Assembly (NCBI GenBank): GCA_036508875.1
Contig: DATCGP010000052.1
Location: forward strand, 1-37,216
Length of the DNA: 37,216 nt
Direction of reading: 5' to 3'
Source of the DNA: PALSA-660 sp036508875
Lineage (GTDB): Bacteria; Actinomycetota; Coriobacteriia; Anaerosomatales; PALSA-660
The translations under genes and the position numbers were made by a program. Under the pieces are notes generated by a model. That model was given only the letters and a program-made list of their open reading frames with translations. It searched no databases and had not been told where the DNA came from. Shown piece after piece: positions 23,296 through 31,054 of this stretch (its first letter is position 1; the number at the start of each line of letters is the position of its first letter).

Positions 23296-24173
23296 CAGCG
23301 CACCCCCGTCGCGCGTGCGCGCAGGACCTGCGCGGCGAGTGTCTCCGCGAAGACGGGCGGGGCGACCTCGGCGAGCTGGTCGGTCGACGCTCTCAAGGGC
23401 GCCCCGCCGCAGACACGATCGAGAGCGCAATCTCCGCAGACCGGCTGCTTCGCGCCCTTGCGGACGCGCACAGCGTCGGCAAGGTGCAGGTCGTACCCGG
23501 CGAGCATGCAGAAGGGCAGGCCTTCGACCTCGACCCAGACGCCGTTGACCACGCCCGTGTCACACGCGGCCGTGATCCAGGGAATGCCCGCACGAAGGTC
23601 CATCCCCCCGTCCGTGATGCGGATCTCGACGCGGTCCGCCCCGCACTCGACGGCTGCGGCGACTGTGGAGGGCAGGTCGTTCGCGTTGTGGCGGCAAACA
23701 GGAACGACCGCTGTGAGGCTCACGTCGAGCCCCTGGGCGTCCGCCGCGGACCGGAACGTTCTGATGCCCGCCCTGGTCGCCTCCAAGGCTCCTGGGACGC
23801 CGCACAGGGCGTCGTGGACGCCCTCGGTGCCGGCCAGCAGGGAGAACCGCACGTGACGTACGCCCGCGATGAGTGCCCCAGTCGCGTTGCCCTCCGAGCG
23901 CAGCCCGATCGCGTCGGTATCGACGGCGAGACGGGTGCATCCGGCCTCGACGACCCCGGAGACGATACGGGGCAGGTCCGGGTGCGCGAAAGGCTCGGCT
24001 CCCGCGAGGACGATGTTGGGACCGGTGCCGGCATCCCACGCCTCGCAGACACGGCGCGCGTCCGCGAGGACCTCGTCGAGCGGGCGGAAGGTGGTGTCGC
24101 GCACCTCGGAGGAGCAGCGGCTGCACGCCACCGTCCCCCCCTCGCCGATCTCGACAACAGTGAAGCGGATCAC
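23295..24173 (-). CDS. Radical SAM-like protein with incomplete cluster motif and SPASM-like tail
   Basis: A 292-residue protein with a radical SAM TIM-barrel layout: an N-terminal cysteine loop, GPNIVLAGAEPFAHPDLPRI like the GGEP motif and its helix, and VRFSLLAGTEGVHDALCGV like the strand-four region. The cluster loop is GTVACSRC, so the first Cys of CxxxCxxC is Gly and only two remain. A C-terminal CGDCALDRVCGG resembles SPASM/twitch cysteines and may bind an auxiliary cluster. I chose the GTG at 24173 with GAGGGAG upstream; in-frame starts further up lack a site. It is coupled to the B12-type radical SAM gene. It could be an unusual cluster-binding enzyme or a non-catalytic partner. Confidence 0.75.
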   Translation of the reverse strand: MIRFTVVEIGEGGTVACSRCSSEVRDTTFRPLDEVLADARRVCEAWDAGTGPNIVLAGAEPFAHPDLPRIVSGVVEAGCTRLAVDTDAIGLRSEGNATGALIAGVRHVRFSLLAGTEGVHDALCGVPGALEATRAGIRTFRSAADAQGLDVSLTAVVPVCRHNANDLPSTVAAAVECGADRVEIRITDGGMDLRAGIPWITAACDTGVVNGVWVEVEGLPFCMLAGYDLHLADAVRVRKGAKQPVCGDCALDRVCGGAPLRASTDQLAEVAPPVFAETLAAQVLRARATGVR

Positions 24174-24290
24174 GCGGACTCCCTCGATGTCTTCACCCCC
24201 GCGGCCCGCGTTGCTACGGGCCGCTGAGAAGCGTAGCACGCGGCGAAGTCGCCGTTGGCCGACTGGGCGAGCGCAGGCGGGTCCCGATGG

Positions 24291-24319
24291 TTGGCAGATC
24301 CGCCCATGTCGAGTGATAC
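24291..24319 (+). promoter_or_regulatory. Promoter for the small membrane protein gene
   Basis: The -35 TTGGCA (24291-24296), a 17-base spacer and TGATAC (24314-24319) place transcription start about 32 bases before the ATG at 24358. It is divergent from the radical SAM-like gene. Confidence 0.5.
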
Positions 24320-24357
24320 TTGTGCCACTGCGTGCCCCCGTGAAGATGAGGACGACG

Positions 24358-24651
24358 ATGACCGACGTTCGTACTGGCGATGATCGCAGCGCAGAGCTCA
24401 GATCCGTTCAGCGCGAGGCGCTGTGGAAGTGGCGCTGGCTGGGACTGCGCCGTAGCACTCCGGCGTTCAAGGCGTGCCTGGTGCTGCTCGCTGCCGTCGC
24501 CGTCGCCCTGGCGTCTACTCCCAGGTGCCGATGCCGTAGTCTGCGACCCCTGTCGGACCGCGGAAGCAGGGTTCCATTCGGACGCACAGCGGCCCCTCCC
24601 GATTCGGGAGGGGCCGCGTTCACTGTCCATGGTGTCCGAGGGGGGACTTGA
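24358..24651 (+). CDS. Possible small membrane protein, unknown
   Basis: An open frame of 97 residues from ATG 24358 (MTDVRTGDDRSAELRSVQRE), with GATGAGG six bases upstream and a promoter-like element further up. Residues about 35-60 (FKACLVLLAAVAVALAS) form one membrane helix after a basic segment. The C-terminal third is Arg/Pro-rich, runs through a terminator hairpin (24589-24617) and ends inside the displaced tRNA-Leu fragment, so that part looks non-natural. The gene may once have stopped earlier, or the frame may be partly chance. I recognise no family. Support is the start region only. Confidence 0.35.
   Translation: MTDVRTGDDRSAELRSVQREALWKWRWLGLRRSTPAFKACLVLLAAVAVALASTPRCRCRSLRPLSDRGSRVPFGRTAAPPDSGGAAFTVHGVRGGT
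24589..24617 (-). terminator. Strong hairpin, probably the original tRNA-Leu terminator
   Basis: A perfect 13-bp stem GCGGCCCCTCCCG / CGGGAGGGGCCGC around a 3-base loop, 12 bases beyond the displaced tRNA-Leu 3' end. On the minus strand it sits where the tRNA terminator would have been before the island inserted. Confidence 0.6.
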
Positions 24652-24686
24652 AACCCCATGAGGTTGCCCTCACCAGGCCCTCAACC
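24630..24686 (-). repeat. Displaced 3' fragment of tRNA-Leu (candidate att site)
   Basis: These 57 bases match the 3' part of tRNA-Leu (26451-26507) at all but two positions: the CCA end, acceptor strand, T-arm, variable arm and part of the anticodon arm. The orientation is the same, forming a direct repeat. The fragment ends abruptly inside the anticodon arm. One mismatch is in the T-arm, as expected once the copy no longer functions. Confidence 0.9.
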
Positions 24687-24816
24687 CGCGTGCGAGAAGG
24701 ACCGAGCTTGCTTCTCGTTGCCTATGGTTCCTTCTCGTTCGCGTTCCTGAGAGGGAGCCAGGGGGAACCTTCCTTATCGTTCCTTCTCCGTCGAGCTCAG
24801 TCTGTTAGAGAGACCG
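24687..24816. other. Island left end, no gene
   Basis: No gene is visible. The motif CTTCTCGTT or a close variant recurs (TGCTTCTCGTTGCC, CCTTCTCGTTCGCG, CCTTCTCCGTCG, about 24711-24793). Such short repeats beside an att core could be integrase arm-binding sites, but this is a guess. Confidence 0.3.
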
Positions 24817-24981
24817 TCAGAGAAACGCGGACGTCGGCAAGGAATCGATCCCCTGCTTGGGCACTATCTTCCTGCCAGAAGACGTTCCGGGTTTGAGCGT
24901 CGAGCTGCCGGCATAGCGCACTTGGACGCAGTAAGTGCCTTGCTTGCGCGTCTTGATGGAAAGCGAGTGGACCGTTGGTGG
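24817..24981 (-). pseudogene. Possible C-terminal remnant of a surface Ig-like repeat protein
   Basis: On the minus strand a 54-residue stretch reads like the last beta-strands of bacterial Ig-like/fibronectin repeats that end secreted proteins (TRKQGTYCVQVRYAGS then STLKPGTSSGRKIV). It has no start, signal peptide or upstream domains: the frame continues only into unrelated DNA. I interpret it as a decayed 3' fragment of a cell-surface gene left inside the island. The resemblance is by eye and could be chance. Confidence 0.25.
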
Positions 24982-25129
24982 CTGCCGTAGGCCTAGACTC
25001 AACGCATGGAACCACCAACTCACCTTGCCTTCATCTATGGATCGAGCCACACAGCCGACAGCCTTCATCGAGAAGCACAGACTTGTCGTCAATCCTGCGA
25101 CCCTGCGAGTCAAGGAGTCTTGAGACAAC

Positions 25130-25714
25130 ATGGGACTGACGACTGGCGTCGTGCAGGGGATCATCGTCGGGGCCGTGCTGGCGTTCATCACGGCAAATCT
25201 CATCTTGAACGCTGTGGCTCGGACCATGCAGACGACCGTCAATGGCTGGAGCACCACCCTGAAGTGCAGTCAGCCCGGCAACGGCATCCTTCAACGAGCC
25301 GCATGCGCCAAAGTCCTGCCCGCTGTCAATGTCGCTCAAGAGGCTGTGTATTGGACGACGACCGTTGACGGCGCGGGGAAGACGCTGAATGGCCACCACG
25401 CTTACATCCTGCACTTTCCGGCAGGACAACTTCCCCAGAACGACGCGTTCTGGTCGCTGACGATGACAGATGTTCAGGGCTACATGGTGAGTAATCCGGT
25501 CAATCGCCACAGTGTCGGTGACCGTTCAAACCTTGCGCCGAACGCTGACGGCTCAACCGACATTCATATCCAGAGCACGAGTGCCACAGGGCACGAGTCC
25601 AACTGGCTACCTGCGCCGACAGGCAACTTCAAGTTGATGCTGCGCGCGTATCTGCCGGGGCGCGCCATTCTTGACGGCGACTACCACCTGCCCCCAGTGG
25701 TTAGGGTGCGCTGA
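25130..25714 (+). CDS. DUF1214-domain protein with N-terminal membrane anchor
   Basis: A 194-residue protein. One membrane helix (about 5-27, GVVQGIIVGAVLAFITANLI) precedes a DUF1214-like domain whose typical blocks are visible: NGHHAYILHFPAGQLPQNDAFWSLTMTD, then NPVNRHSVGDRSNL, and a C-terminal FKLMLRAYLPGRAILDGDYHLPPV. The family is of unknown function and usually sits on one polypeptide behind DUF1254; here the domains are on separate genes in reversed order. The ATG at 25130 lies 12 bases after AAGGAG, a loose spacing. The next gene starts one base after the stop, so the two are coupled. It is carried by the tRNA-Leu island. Confidence 0.82.
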   Translation: MGLTTGVVQGIIVGAVLAFITANLILNAVARTMQTTVNGWSTTLKCSQPGNGILQRAACAKVLPAVNVAQEAVYWTTTVDGAGKTLNGHHAYILHFPAGQLPQNDAFWSLTMTDVQGYMVSNPVNRHSVGDRSNLAPNADGSTDIHIQSTSATGHESNWLPAPTGNFKLMLRAYLPGRAILDGDYHLPPVVRVR

Positions 25715-25715
25715 C

Positions 25716-26408
25716 ATGAACAGGTTCATCCTCAAACACAAATACGCCGTCACGTTCGCCATACTCGCCGTCCTCGCGTGGGTCGCCTACAAGCGGTTCT
25801 CTGCGGGGGGCAGCGGCTTCATCACGTTCGTCGTAGTGGCAGCCATCGTCTGGGGACTCGGCACCTTCGTCTTCATCTACTACTGGCCGCCTATCACGTT
25901 CACTGCCTTCAAGAGAGCGATAACCCACGGCGTTGACGCGAACACCTCGTCGGGCATCCCCATCAATACGCTCTACGCGGTGCCCACTATCGCCGCGCCC
26001 TCGGCCTCAAGCGCCAGCATCTTGACAACGGGGACGGACTATCTGCTCTACGTTCTCGGCTGGCTTGACCTCTCAAGAGGAGCGCAAGTCCTGCATGTGC
26101 CGGACTTCTCCGGGCGCTACTACAGCATGCAGTTCAGTGACCCGTCGGACGGCGCTGCCTTTGCCTACGTCGGCACGCGCACGACCGGCACGGCAGCGGG
26201 CGATTATCTCGTTACGGGGGCGAACTGGAACGGACAAGTACCGAGCGGCGTGACGCAGATACCCTCTCCGAAGAACGCGGTTGTCGTCATAGGACGCGTG
26301 CTCGTGGAAGATGACGGTGACCTGCCGTCAGCGTACGGACTTGCGAACCAGATACGGCTAACACCATTGAGCCATGTCAGTTCAGACGCCGCCGAGGCCC
26401 CAAGTTAA
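25716..26408 (+). CDS. DUF1254-domain protein with two membrane helices
   Basis: A 230-residue protein. Two N-terminal membrane helices (about 9-24 and 33-57) are followed by a DUF1254-like domain with PINTLYAVPTIAAPSASSAS (compare the family's VNxLxxxxxxxxPxxxxVxxPNxDTLYS pattern), YVLGWLDLSRGAQVLHVPDFSGRYYSMQFSDP and NAVVVIGRVLVEDDGDLPSAY. The family's function is unknown. I chose the ATG at 25716, one base after the DUF1214 stop; the longer frame from 25671 overlaps that gene. Together the two products appear to make up the pieces of one common two-domain protein, both anchored in the membrane with their domains probably outside. The gene ends just before the island's tRNA-side terminator. 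Confidence 0.8.
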   Translation: MNRFILKHKYAVTFAILAVLAWVAYKRFSAGGSGFITFVVVAAIVWGLGTFVFIYYWPPITFTAFKRAITHGVDANTSSGIPINTLYAVPTIAAPSASSASILTTGTDYLLYVLGWLDLSRGAQVLHVPDFSGRYYSMQFSDPSDGAAFAYVGTRTTGTAAGDYLVTGANWNGQVPSGVTQIPSPKNAVVVIGRVLVEDDGDLPSAYGLANQIRLTPLSHVSSDAAEAPS

Positions 26409-26410
26409 GA

Positions 26411-26439
26411 GCGGCTCCCCTCTTCACGAAGGGAGCCGC
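26411..26439. terminator. Shared terminator between DUF1254 gene and tRNA-Leu
   Basis: A 9-bp stem GCGGCTCCC / GGGAGCCGC with an 11-base loop is followed on the plus strand by CGTTTCATT. It can end both the DUF1254 transcript and, from the other strand, tRNA-Leu. Confidence 0.7.
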
Positions 26440-26450
26440 CGTTTCATTCC

Positions 26451-26536
26451 TGGTGTCCGAGGGGGGACTTGAACCCCCATGAGGTTGCCCTCACTAGGCC
26501 CTCAACCTAGCGCGTCTGCCGTTCCGCCACTCGGAC
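26451..26536 (-). tRNA. tRNA-Leu(GAG)
   Basis: A class II tRNA on the minus strand: acceptor GTCCGAG / CTCGGAC, anticodon stem CTAGG / CCTAG around loop TTGAGGG (anticodon GAG), long variable arm TGAGGGCAACCTCA, T-loop GGTTCAAGTCC, and an encoded CCA at 26453-26451. Its 3' part is duplicated at 24630-24686. Confidence 0.97.
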
Positions 26537-26576
26537 TTGTCGTGCCCGCCCCACGAGGGGGGAGGCGCGGATTCGG

Positions 26577-26605
26577 AGTATAGCAAGCACCCCGCGGGGA
26601 GCCAA
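26577..26605 (-). promoter_or_regulatory. Promoter of tRNA-Leu
   Basis: On the minus strand the -35 TTGGCT (26605-26600), an exactly 17-base spacer and the -10 TATACT (26582-26577) lie about 40 bases upstream of the tRNA. Confidence 0.75.
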
Positions 26606-26633
26606 CCCCTCCGATCGAACGGGCCGGACCGGT

Positions 26634-27704
<1,071 letters not shown>

Positions 27705-28718
27705 CTAGACCATCACCTCCAGCGAGCAGCCGCGGACGAAGCCCGGGTCGCCCGCGAAGTGGCAGGCAGCGCCGTGTGTCCCATCGACGAGATGGTACGC
27801 GGGCACGTCGGTGACGCACTTGGCCTGCGCGTAGGGGCAGCGGGGGTGGAACGAGCACCCGGAGGGCAGGTTGACGAGGCTGGGCGGCTGGCCGTCGATC
27901 GGGCGCAGCGCGGTCTTCTCCACCAAGTTCTGGGTGGGGATCGAGTCCATGAGCCCCCAGGTGTACGGGTGCAGGGGGCTGTAGAAGACCTCGTCGGTCG
28001 TCCCGTACTCGACCATGCGTCCGGCGTACATGACTAGGATGCGGTCGGCCATGTCGGCCACCACTCCCAGGTCGTGGGTGATCATGATGATGGCCGAGCC
28101 GGTGCGCTTCTGAAGCTCCTGCATCAGCTCGGTGATCTGCGCCTGGATCGTCACGTCCAGCGCGGTCGTCGGCTCGTCGGCGATGAGCACGTCCGGGTCG
28201 CACGCGAGCGCCATGGCGATCATCGCGCGCTGACGCATCCCGCCGGAGAACTGGTGGGGGTAGTCCTTCACGCGCGCCTCTGGATTCGGGATGCCCACGA
28301 GACGCAGCAACTCGACCGCCTGCTTGTTCGCGTCCCGTTTCGACATGCCCTTGTGGATCATGAGCGGCTCGGCCACCTGCATCCCGACGCGGTAGACAGG
28401 GTTCAGGGAGGTCATCGGGTCCTGGAAGATCATCGCGATCTCATTGCCACGGATCTTCCGGATCTCCTCTTCCTTCATGTTGATGAGCGAGCGCCCCTTG
28501 AACTTGGCATCTCCGCGCTCGACCTTGCCGGGAGGCATCTGGATCAGGCCCATCATCGTGAGAGCCGTGACCGACTTGCCGGAGCCGGACTCGCCCACGA
28601 CACCGAGCGTCTCGCCCTTGTCGAGCGTATAGCTGACCCCATCGACGGCTTTGACGACGCCGTCGCGCGTGTGAAAGTACATCGTAAGGTCGTCGACCTC
28701 TAGAAGGTGATCGGCCAT
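27705..28718 (-). CDS. oppD: Oligopeptide ABC transporter ATP-binding protein OppD
   Basis: A 337-residue ABC ATPase partner of OppF. Walker A is GESGSGKSV, the Q-loop MIFQDPMTSLNPV, the signature FSGGMRQRAMIAMAL, Walker B VLIADEPTTALD and the switch His ITHDLG. The C-terminal oligo_HPY segment has CSFHPRCPYAQAKC, again with the cysteine spacing seen in cluster-binding relatives. I chose the ATG at 28718 (MADHLLEVDDLTMYF), two bases after the oppC stop; the longer frame upstream is an oppC shadow. Confidence 0.95.
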   Translation of the reverse strand: MADHLLEVDDLTMYFHTRDGVVKAVDGVSYTLDKGETLGVVGESGSGKSVTALTMMGLIQMPPGKVERGDAKFKGRSLINMKEEEIRKIRGNEIAMIFQDPMTSLNPVYRVGMQVAEPLMIHKGMSKRDANKQAVELLRLVGIPNPEARVKDYPHQFSGGMRQRAMIAMALACDPDVLIADEPTTALDVTIQAQITELMQELQKRTGSAIIMITHDLGVVADMADRILVMYAGRMVEYGTTDEVFYSPLHPYTWGLMDSIPTQNLVEKTALRPIDGQPPSLVNLPSGCSFHPRCPYAQAKCVTDVPAYHLVDGTHGAACHFAGDPGFVRGCSLEVMV

Positions 28719-28720
28719 GC

Positions 28721-29758
28721 CTAGTCCTTCATCTTTACGTCGAGGGCGTCGCGCAGGCCATCGCCCAGCAGGGTGAACGAGACAACGGTCAGGATGATCA
28801 TGAGCCCCGGCCAGAAGACGAGGCCCGGGTTGGTGTCCATGAGCCGCTGGCCGTCGGTGATCATGCGCCCCCACGAGATCTCGGGCGGCTGGATGCCGAG
28901 CCCGAGGAACGAGAGGGCGGCCTCAGTGAGTATCGCGCCACCGATCGACATCGTGGCGTAGACGATCACGGGAGCGATCGCGTTCGGCATGATGTGCCGG
29001 AACATCAACCGCGAGTCGGACGCGCCGATGGCGCGGCCCGCGTCCACGTAGTCGTTCTCCTTCACCGAGAGCACGGATCCTCTAAACAGCCTCGCGAAGC
29101 TCGGCCAGCCGAGTAAACCGATGGACAGGATCACCGGCCCGATCCCTCGAGCGCTCGTCGGCAGCATCGCCAGGATGAGGATGCAGAACAGGATGTACGG
29201 GAACGCAAGGAAGATGTCGGTCATGCGCATGATCAGCGAATCGGTGATGCCCGAGTAGAAGCCGGACAGGGCACCGAGCAACAGCCCGATAGCGACCGAG
29301 ATGACCACTGCGGACAGTCCGACGGTCAGCGACGCCCGCGCGCCGTAGATGAGGCGGCCGAGCATGTCGCGGCCCATCGTGTCGGTACCCAGAGGGTGCG
29401 CCAGCGAAGGGTCGAGCAGCCGGTTGGACATCGCGGTCGCGCTGTTGATGGTCGCCGGATCGCCGAACAGCTTCGAGACCCACAGGTCCGCCGTGATCGC
29501 AGCCGTGACCATCACGACCAGCCATATCAGAGCGATAAGGGCGAGCTTGTTGCGACGCAGACGGCGCCATGCATCACCCCACAGCGTGCGGCCTACGGTC
29601 TCGTCGCGCGCCACCACCCCGTCGTTGTGCATGTGCGCGAGCTCCTCGATGATCGGGGGACCCGCGGGGAGCCCGGCGCGCGAATCGCGGACCGCGTGCT
29701 GTTCGACCAGCGACTGTTCGTCGTGACGATCGTGCTTGTGGTGTTCAGCCATCGTCAT
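28721..29758 (-). CDS. oppC: Oligopeptide ABC transporter permease OppC
   Basis: A 345-residue permease. A His- and Asp-rich hydrophilic N-terminus (about 1-60, with HHKHDRHDE) is longer than usual. It is followed by one membrane helix (about 75-97) and the five-helix BPD_transp_1 domain with the EAA loop GRAIGASDSRLMFRHIMPNAI contacting the ATPases. HPLGTDTMGRDMLGRLIYGAR is the standard OppC signature. The start overlaps the oppB stop by four bases (ATGA). The N-terminal His-rich stretch may bind metal ions, but this is inference. Confidence 0.95.
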   Translation of the reverse strand: MTMAEHHKHDRHDEQSLVEQHAVRDSRAGLPAGPPIIEELAHMHNDGVVARDETVGRTLWGDAWRRLRRNKLALIALIWLVVMVTAAITADLWVSKLFGDPATINSATAMSNRLLDPSLAHPLGTDTMGRDMLGRLIYGARASLTVGLSAVVISVAIGLLLGALSGFYSGITDSLIMRMTDIFLAFPYILFCILILAMLPTSARGIGPVILSIGLLGWPSFARLFRGSVLSVKENDYVDAGRAIGASDSRLMFRHIMPNAIAPVIVYATMSIGGAILTEAALSFLGLGIQPPEISWGRMITDGQRLMDTNPGLVFWPGLMIILTVVSFTLLGDGLRDALDVKMKD

Positions 29759-30948
29759 TCACCCGTCCCGCCATAGCGGATCCTGGGATCCAGGAACGCG
29801 TAGGACACATCGACGAACAGGTTCACGACCATGACCACGAGCAGGACCACGGTGACCCCGCCGAACACGATCGGGAAGTCCTTTCCGACGATGGCCTTAT
29901 AGATGGTCCAGCCGATCCCAGGCCAGTTGAAGACCGTCTCGGTCAGGATGGCGCCCGCCAGCATCGCCCCGAAGTCGAGGCCGATGAACGTCACGACAGG
30001 GATCATCGCGTTCTTCATCGCGTGCTTCCACAGGACCGCCGTCGAAGAGAGGCCCTTCGCCCGTGCCGTGCGGATGTAGTCCGCGCCGTTCACCTCGAGC
30101 AACTGGCTGCGCATGATGCGCGCGGCATAGGCGGTCGAGACGCTCGCGAGGGTGATGGCGGGCAGTATCAGGTACGCGAAATGCGGGAACTTGGCGTCAG
30201 GGCTGCCGTCGAACAGTGGGGGCAGGTAGAACGCGCCGCCCGTGATGTGTTTCAGCCAGATGCCGAAGACCTGCTGCAACATGATGCCCAGCCAGAACAC
30301 CGGCAGCGAAACGAGCACGGAGCTGGTGAGCGTCACGAGAATGTCCCAGAAGGAGTATTGCTTCACCGCCGAGACGATGCCGGCGCCGATCCCGAAGAAG
30401 ATCTCCAGAAGGATCGCAGCGAGCGCCAGCTCGACGGTGTACGGATAGGCCTGTCCCAGGATGTCGATCACGGGCCGACCGGTGGCCAGCGACGTGCCCA
30501 GGTCAGGCTTGTCGAACTCGATGGCGAGGGAGCCTATCGCGAACCGGCCCCACGCCCCGCGAGTGACGGTCTGGCTGTCACTCACGTGTACGAACACCGG
30601 TCCGTTCGGAACGGGGCCGGGAACGCTCGGGATCACGAAGGCCACGGAACCGTCGGTGGCGAGAGACCCGTCCACCGTCGTGGTCGTCGGCGTCGAGCCG
30701 TCGTAGTAGGTGGCGTGCACGATGGAGAGAGAACCGAGGTAGTCGATGTACTGGGTGTACCACGGCCGATCGAGCCCCAGCTGGTGGACGATCTGCGCCT
30801 TGCGCGCGGGATCGAGGGACTTCTCCCCGATCTTGAGCTGCACCGGGTCGGCGCCCGGCAGGTAGTTCGCGATCAGGAACAGGATGAGCGTCACCCCGAA
30901 GAACACCGGGATGAACTGCAACACCCGACGAGCGATGTACTGGAACAT
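29755..30948 (-). CDS. oppB: Oligopeptide ABC transporter permease OppB with an extra external segment
   Basis: A 397-residue permease, longer than the roughly 305-340 typical of OppB/DppB. The N-terminus MFQYIARRVLQFIPVFFGVTLILF and the C-terminal transport domain with its EAA loop (RTARAKGLSSTAVLWKHAMKNAMIP) are standard. The added length lies between helices one and two (about residues 80-150), on the outside, and is Thr/Ser/Val/Pro-rich (STPTTTTVDGS, FVIPSVPGPVPNGPVFV), suggesting a beta-sandwich insert that could dock the binding protein. It is the first of four tightly packed genes, 106 bases after oppA with a strong hairpin between. Confidence 0.93.
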   Translation of the reverse strand: MFQYIARRVLQFIPVFFGVTLILFLIANYLPGADPVQLKIGEKSLDPARKAQIVHQLGLDRPWYTQYIDYLGSLSIVHATYYDGSTPTTTTVDGSLATDGSVAFVIPSVPGPVPNGPVFVHVSDSQTVTRGAWGRFAIGSLAIEFDKPDLGTSLATGRPVIDILGQAYPYTVELALAAILLEIFFGIGAGIVSAVKQYSFWDILVTLTSSVLVSLPVFWLGIMLQQVFGIWLKHITGGAFYLPPLFDGSPDAKFPHFAYLILPAITLASVSTAYAARIMRSQLLEVNGADYIRTARAKGLSSTAVLWKHAMKNAMIPVVTFIGLDFGAMLAGAILTETVFNWPGIGWTIYKAIVGKDFPIVFGGVTVVLLVVMVVNLFVDVSYAFLDPRIRYGGTGE

Positions 30949-30984
30949 GCAGTGCCCTCGTCTCGATGGTGCCGTTCACAAGGG

Positions 30985-31021
30985 GGGGTGGCAGGACGCG
31001 GCCCACGCGTCCTGCCACCCC
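30985..31021 (-). terminator. Strong hairpin between oppA and oppB
   Basis: A perfect 16-bp stem GGGGTGGCAGGACGCG / CGCGTCCTGCCACCCC with a 5-base loop. No T-tract follows on the minus strand. It is likely a partial terminator or 3' stabiliser that keeps oppA mRNA more abundant than oppBCDF. Confidence 0.65.
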
Positions 31022-31054
31022 TCAGCGATCCATCAGTACGTCACCTGCTGGTGA

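Larger units (their letters stand above)
24630..26507. mobile_element. Small island integrated at tRNA-Leu(GAG)
   Basis: The segment lies between the displaced 57-bp tRNA 3' fragment and the matching 3' part of intact tRNA-Leu. The geometry is that left by tyrosine-recombinase insertion into a tRNA 3' end: the complete tRNA is kept on one side and the old 3' end pushed to the far side. The unit is about 1.8 kb and encodes two adjacent genes of DUF1214 and DUF1254 type. No integrase or intact mobility gene is inside, so it is a remnant or a satellite moved by another element's integrase. Codon choice looks less GC-rich than in the flanks. Confidence 0.75.

Noticed and set aside
24589..24617. 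Terminator hairpin as part of a coding gene
   Set aside because: The open frame through it is Pro/Arg-rich. The hairpin is better explained as the former tRNA-Leu terminator.
24817..25257. 146-codon minus-strand frame as an intact gene
   Set aside because: The upstream half is antisense to the DUF1214 gene start and looks random. Only the last 54 residues resemble a protein, so it is listed as a possible remnant.
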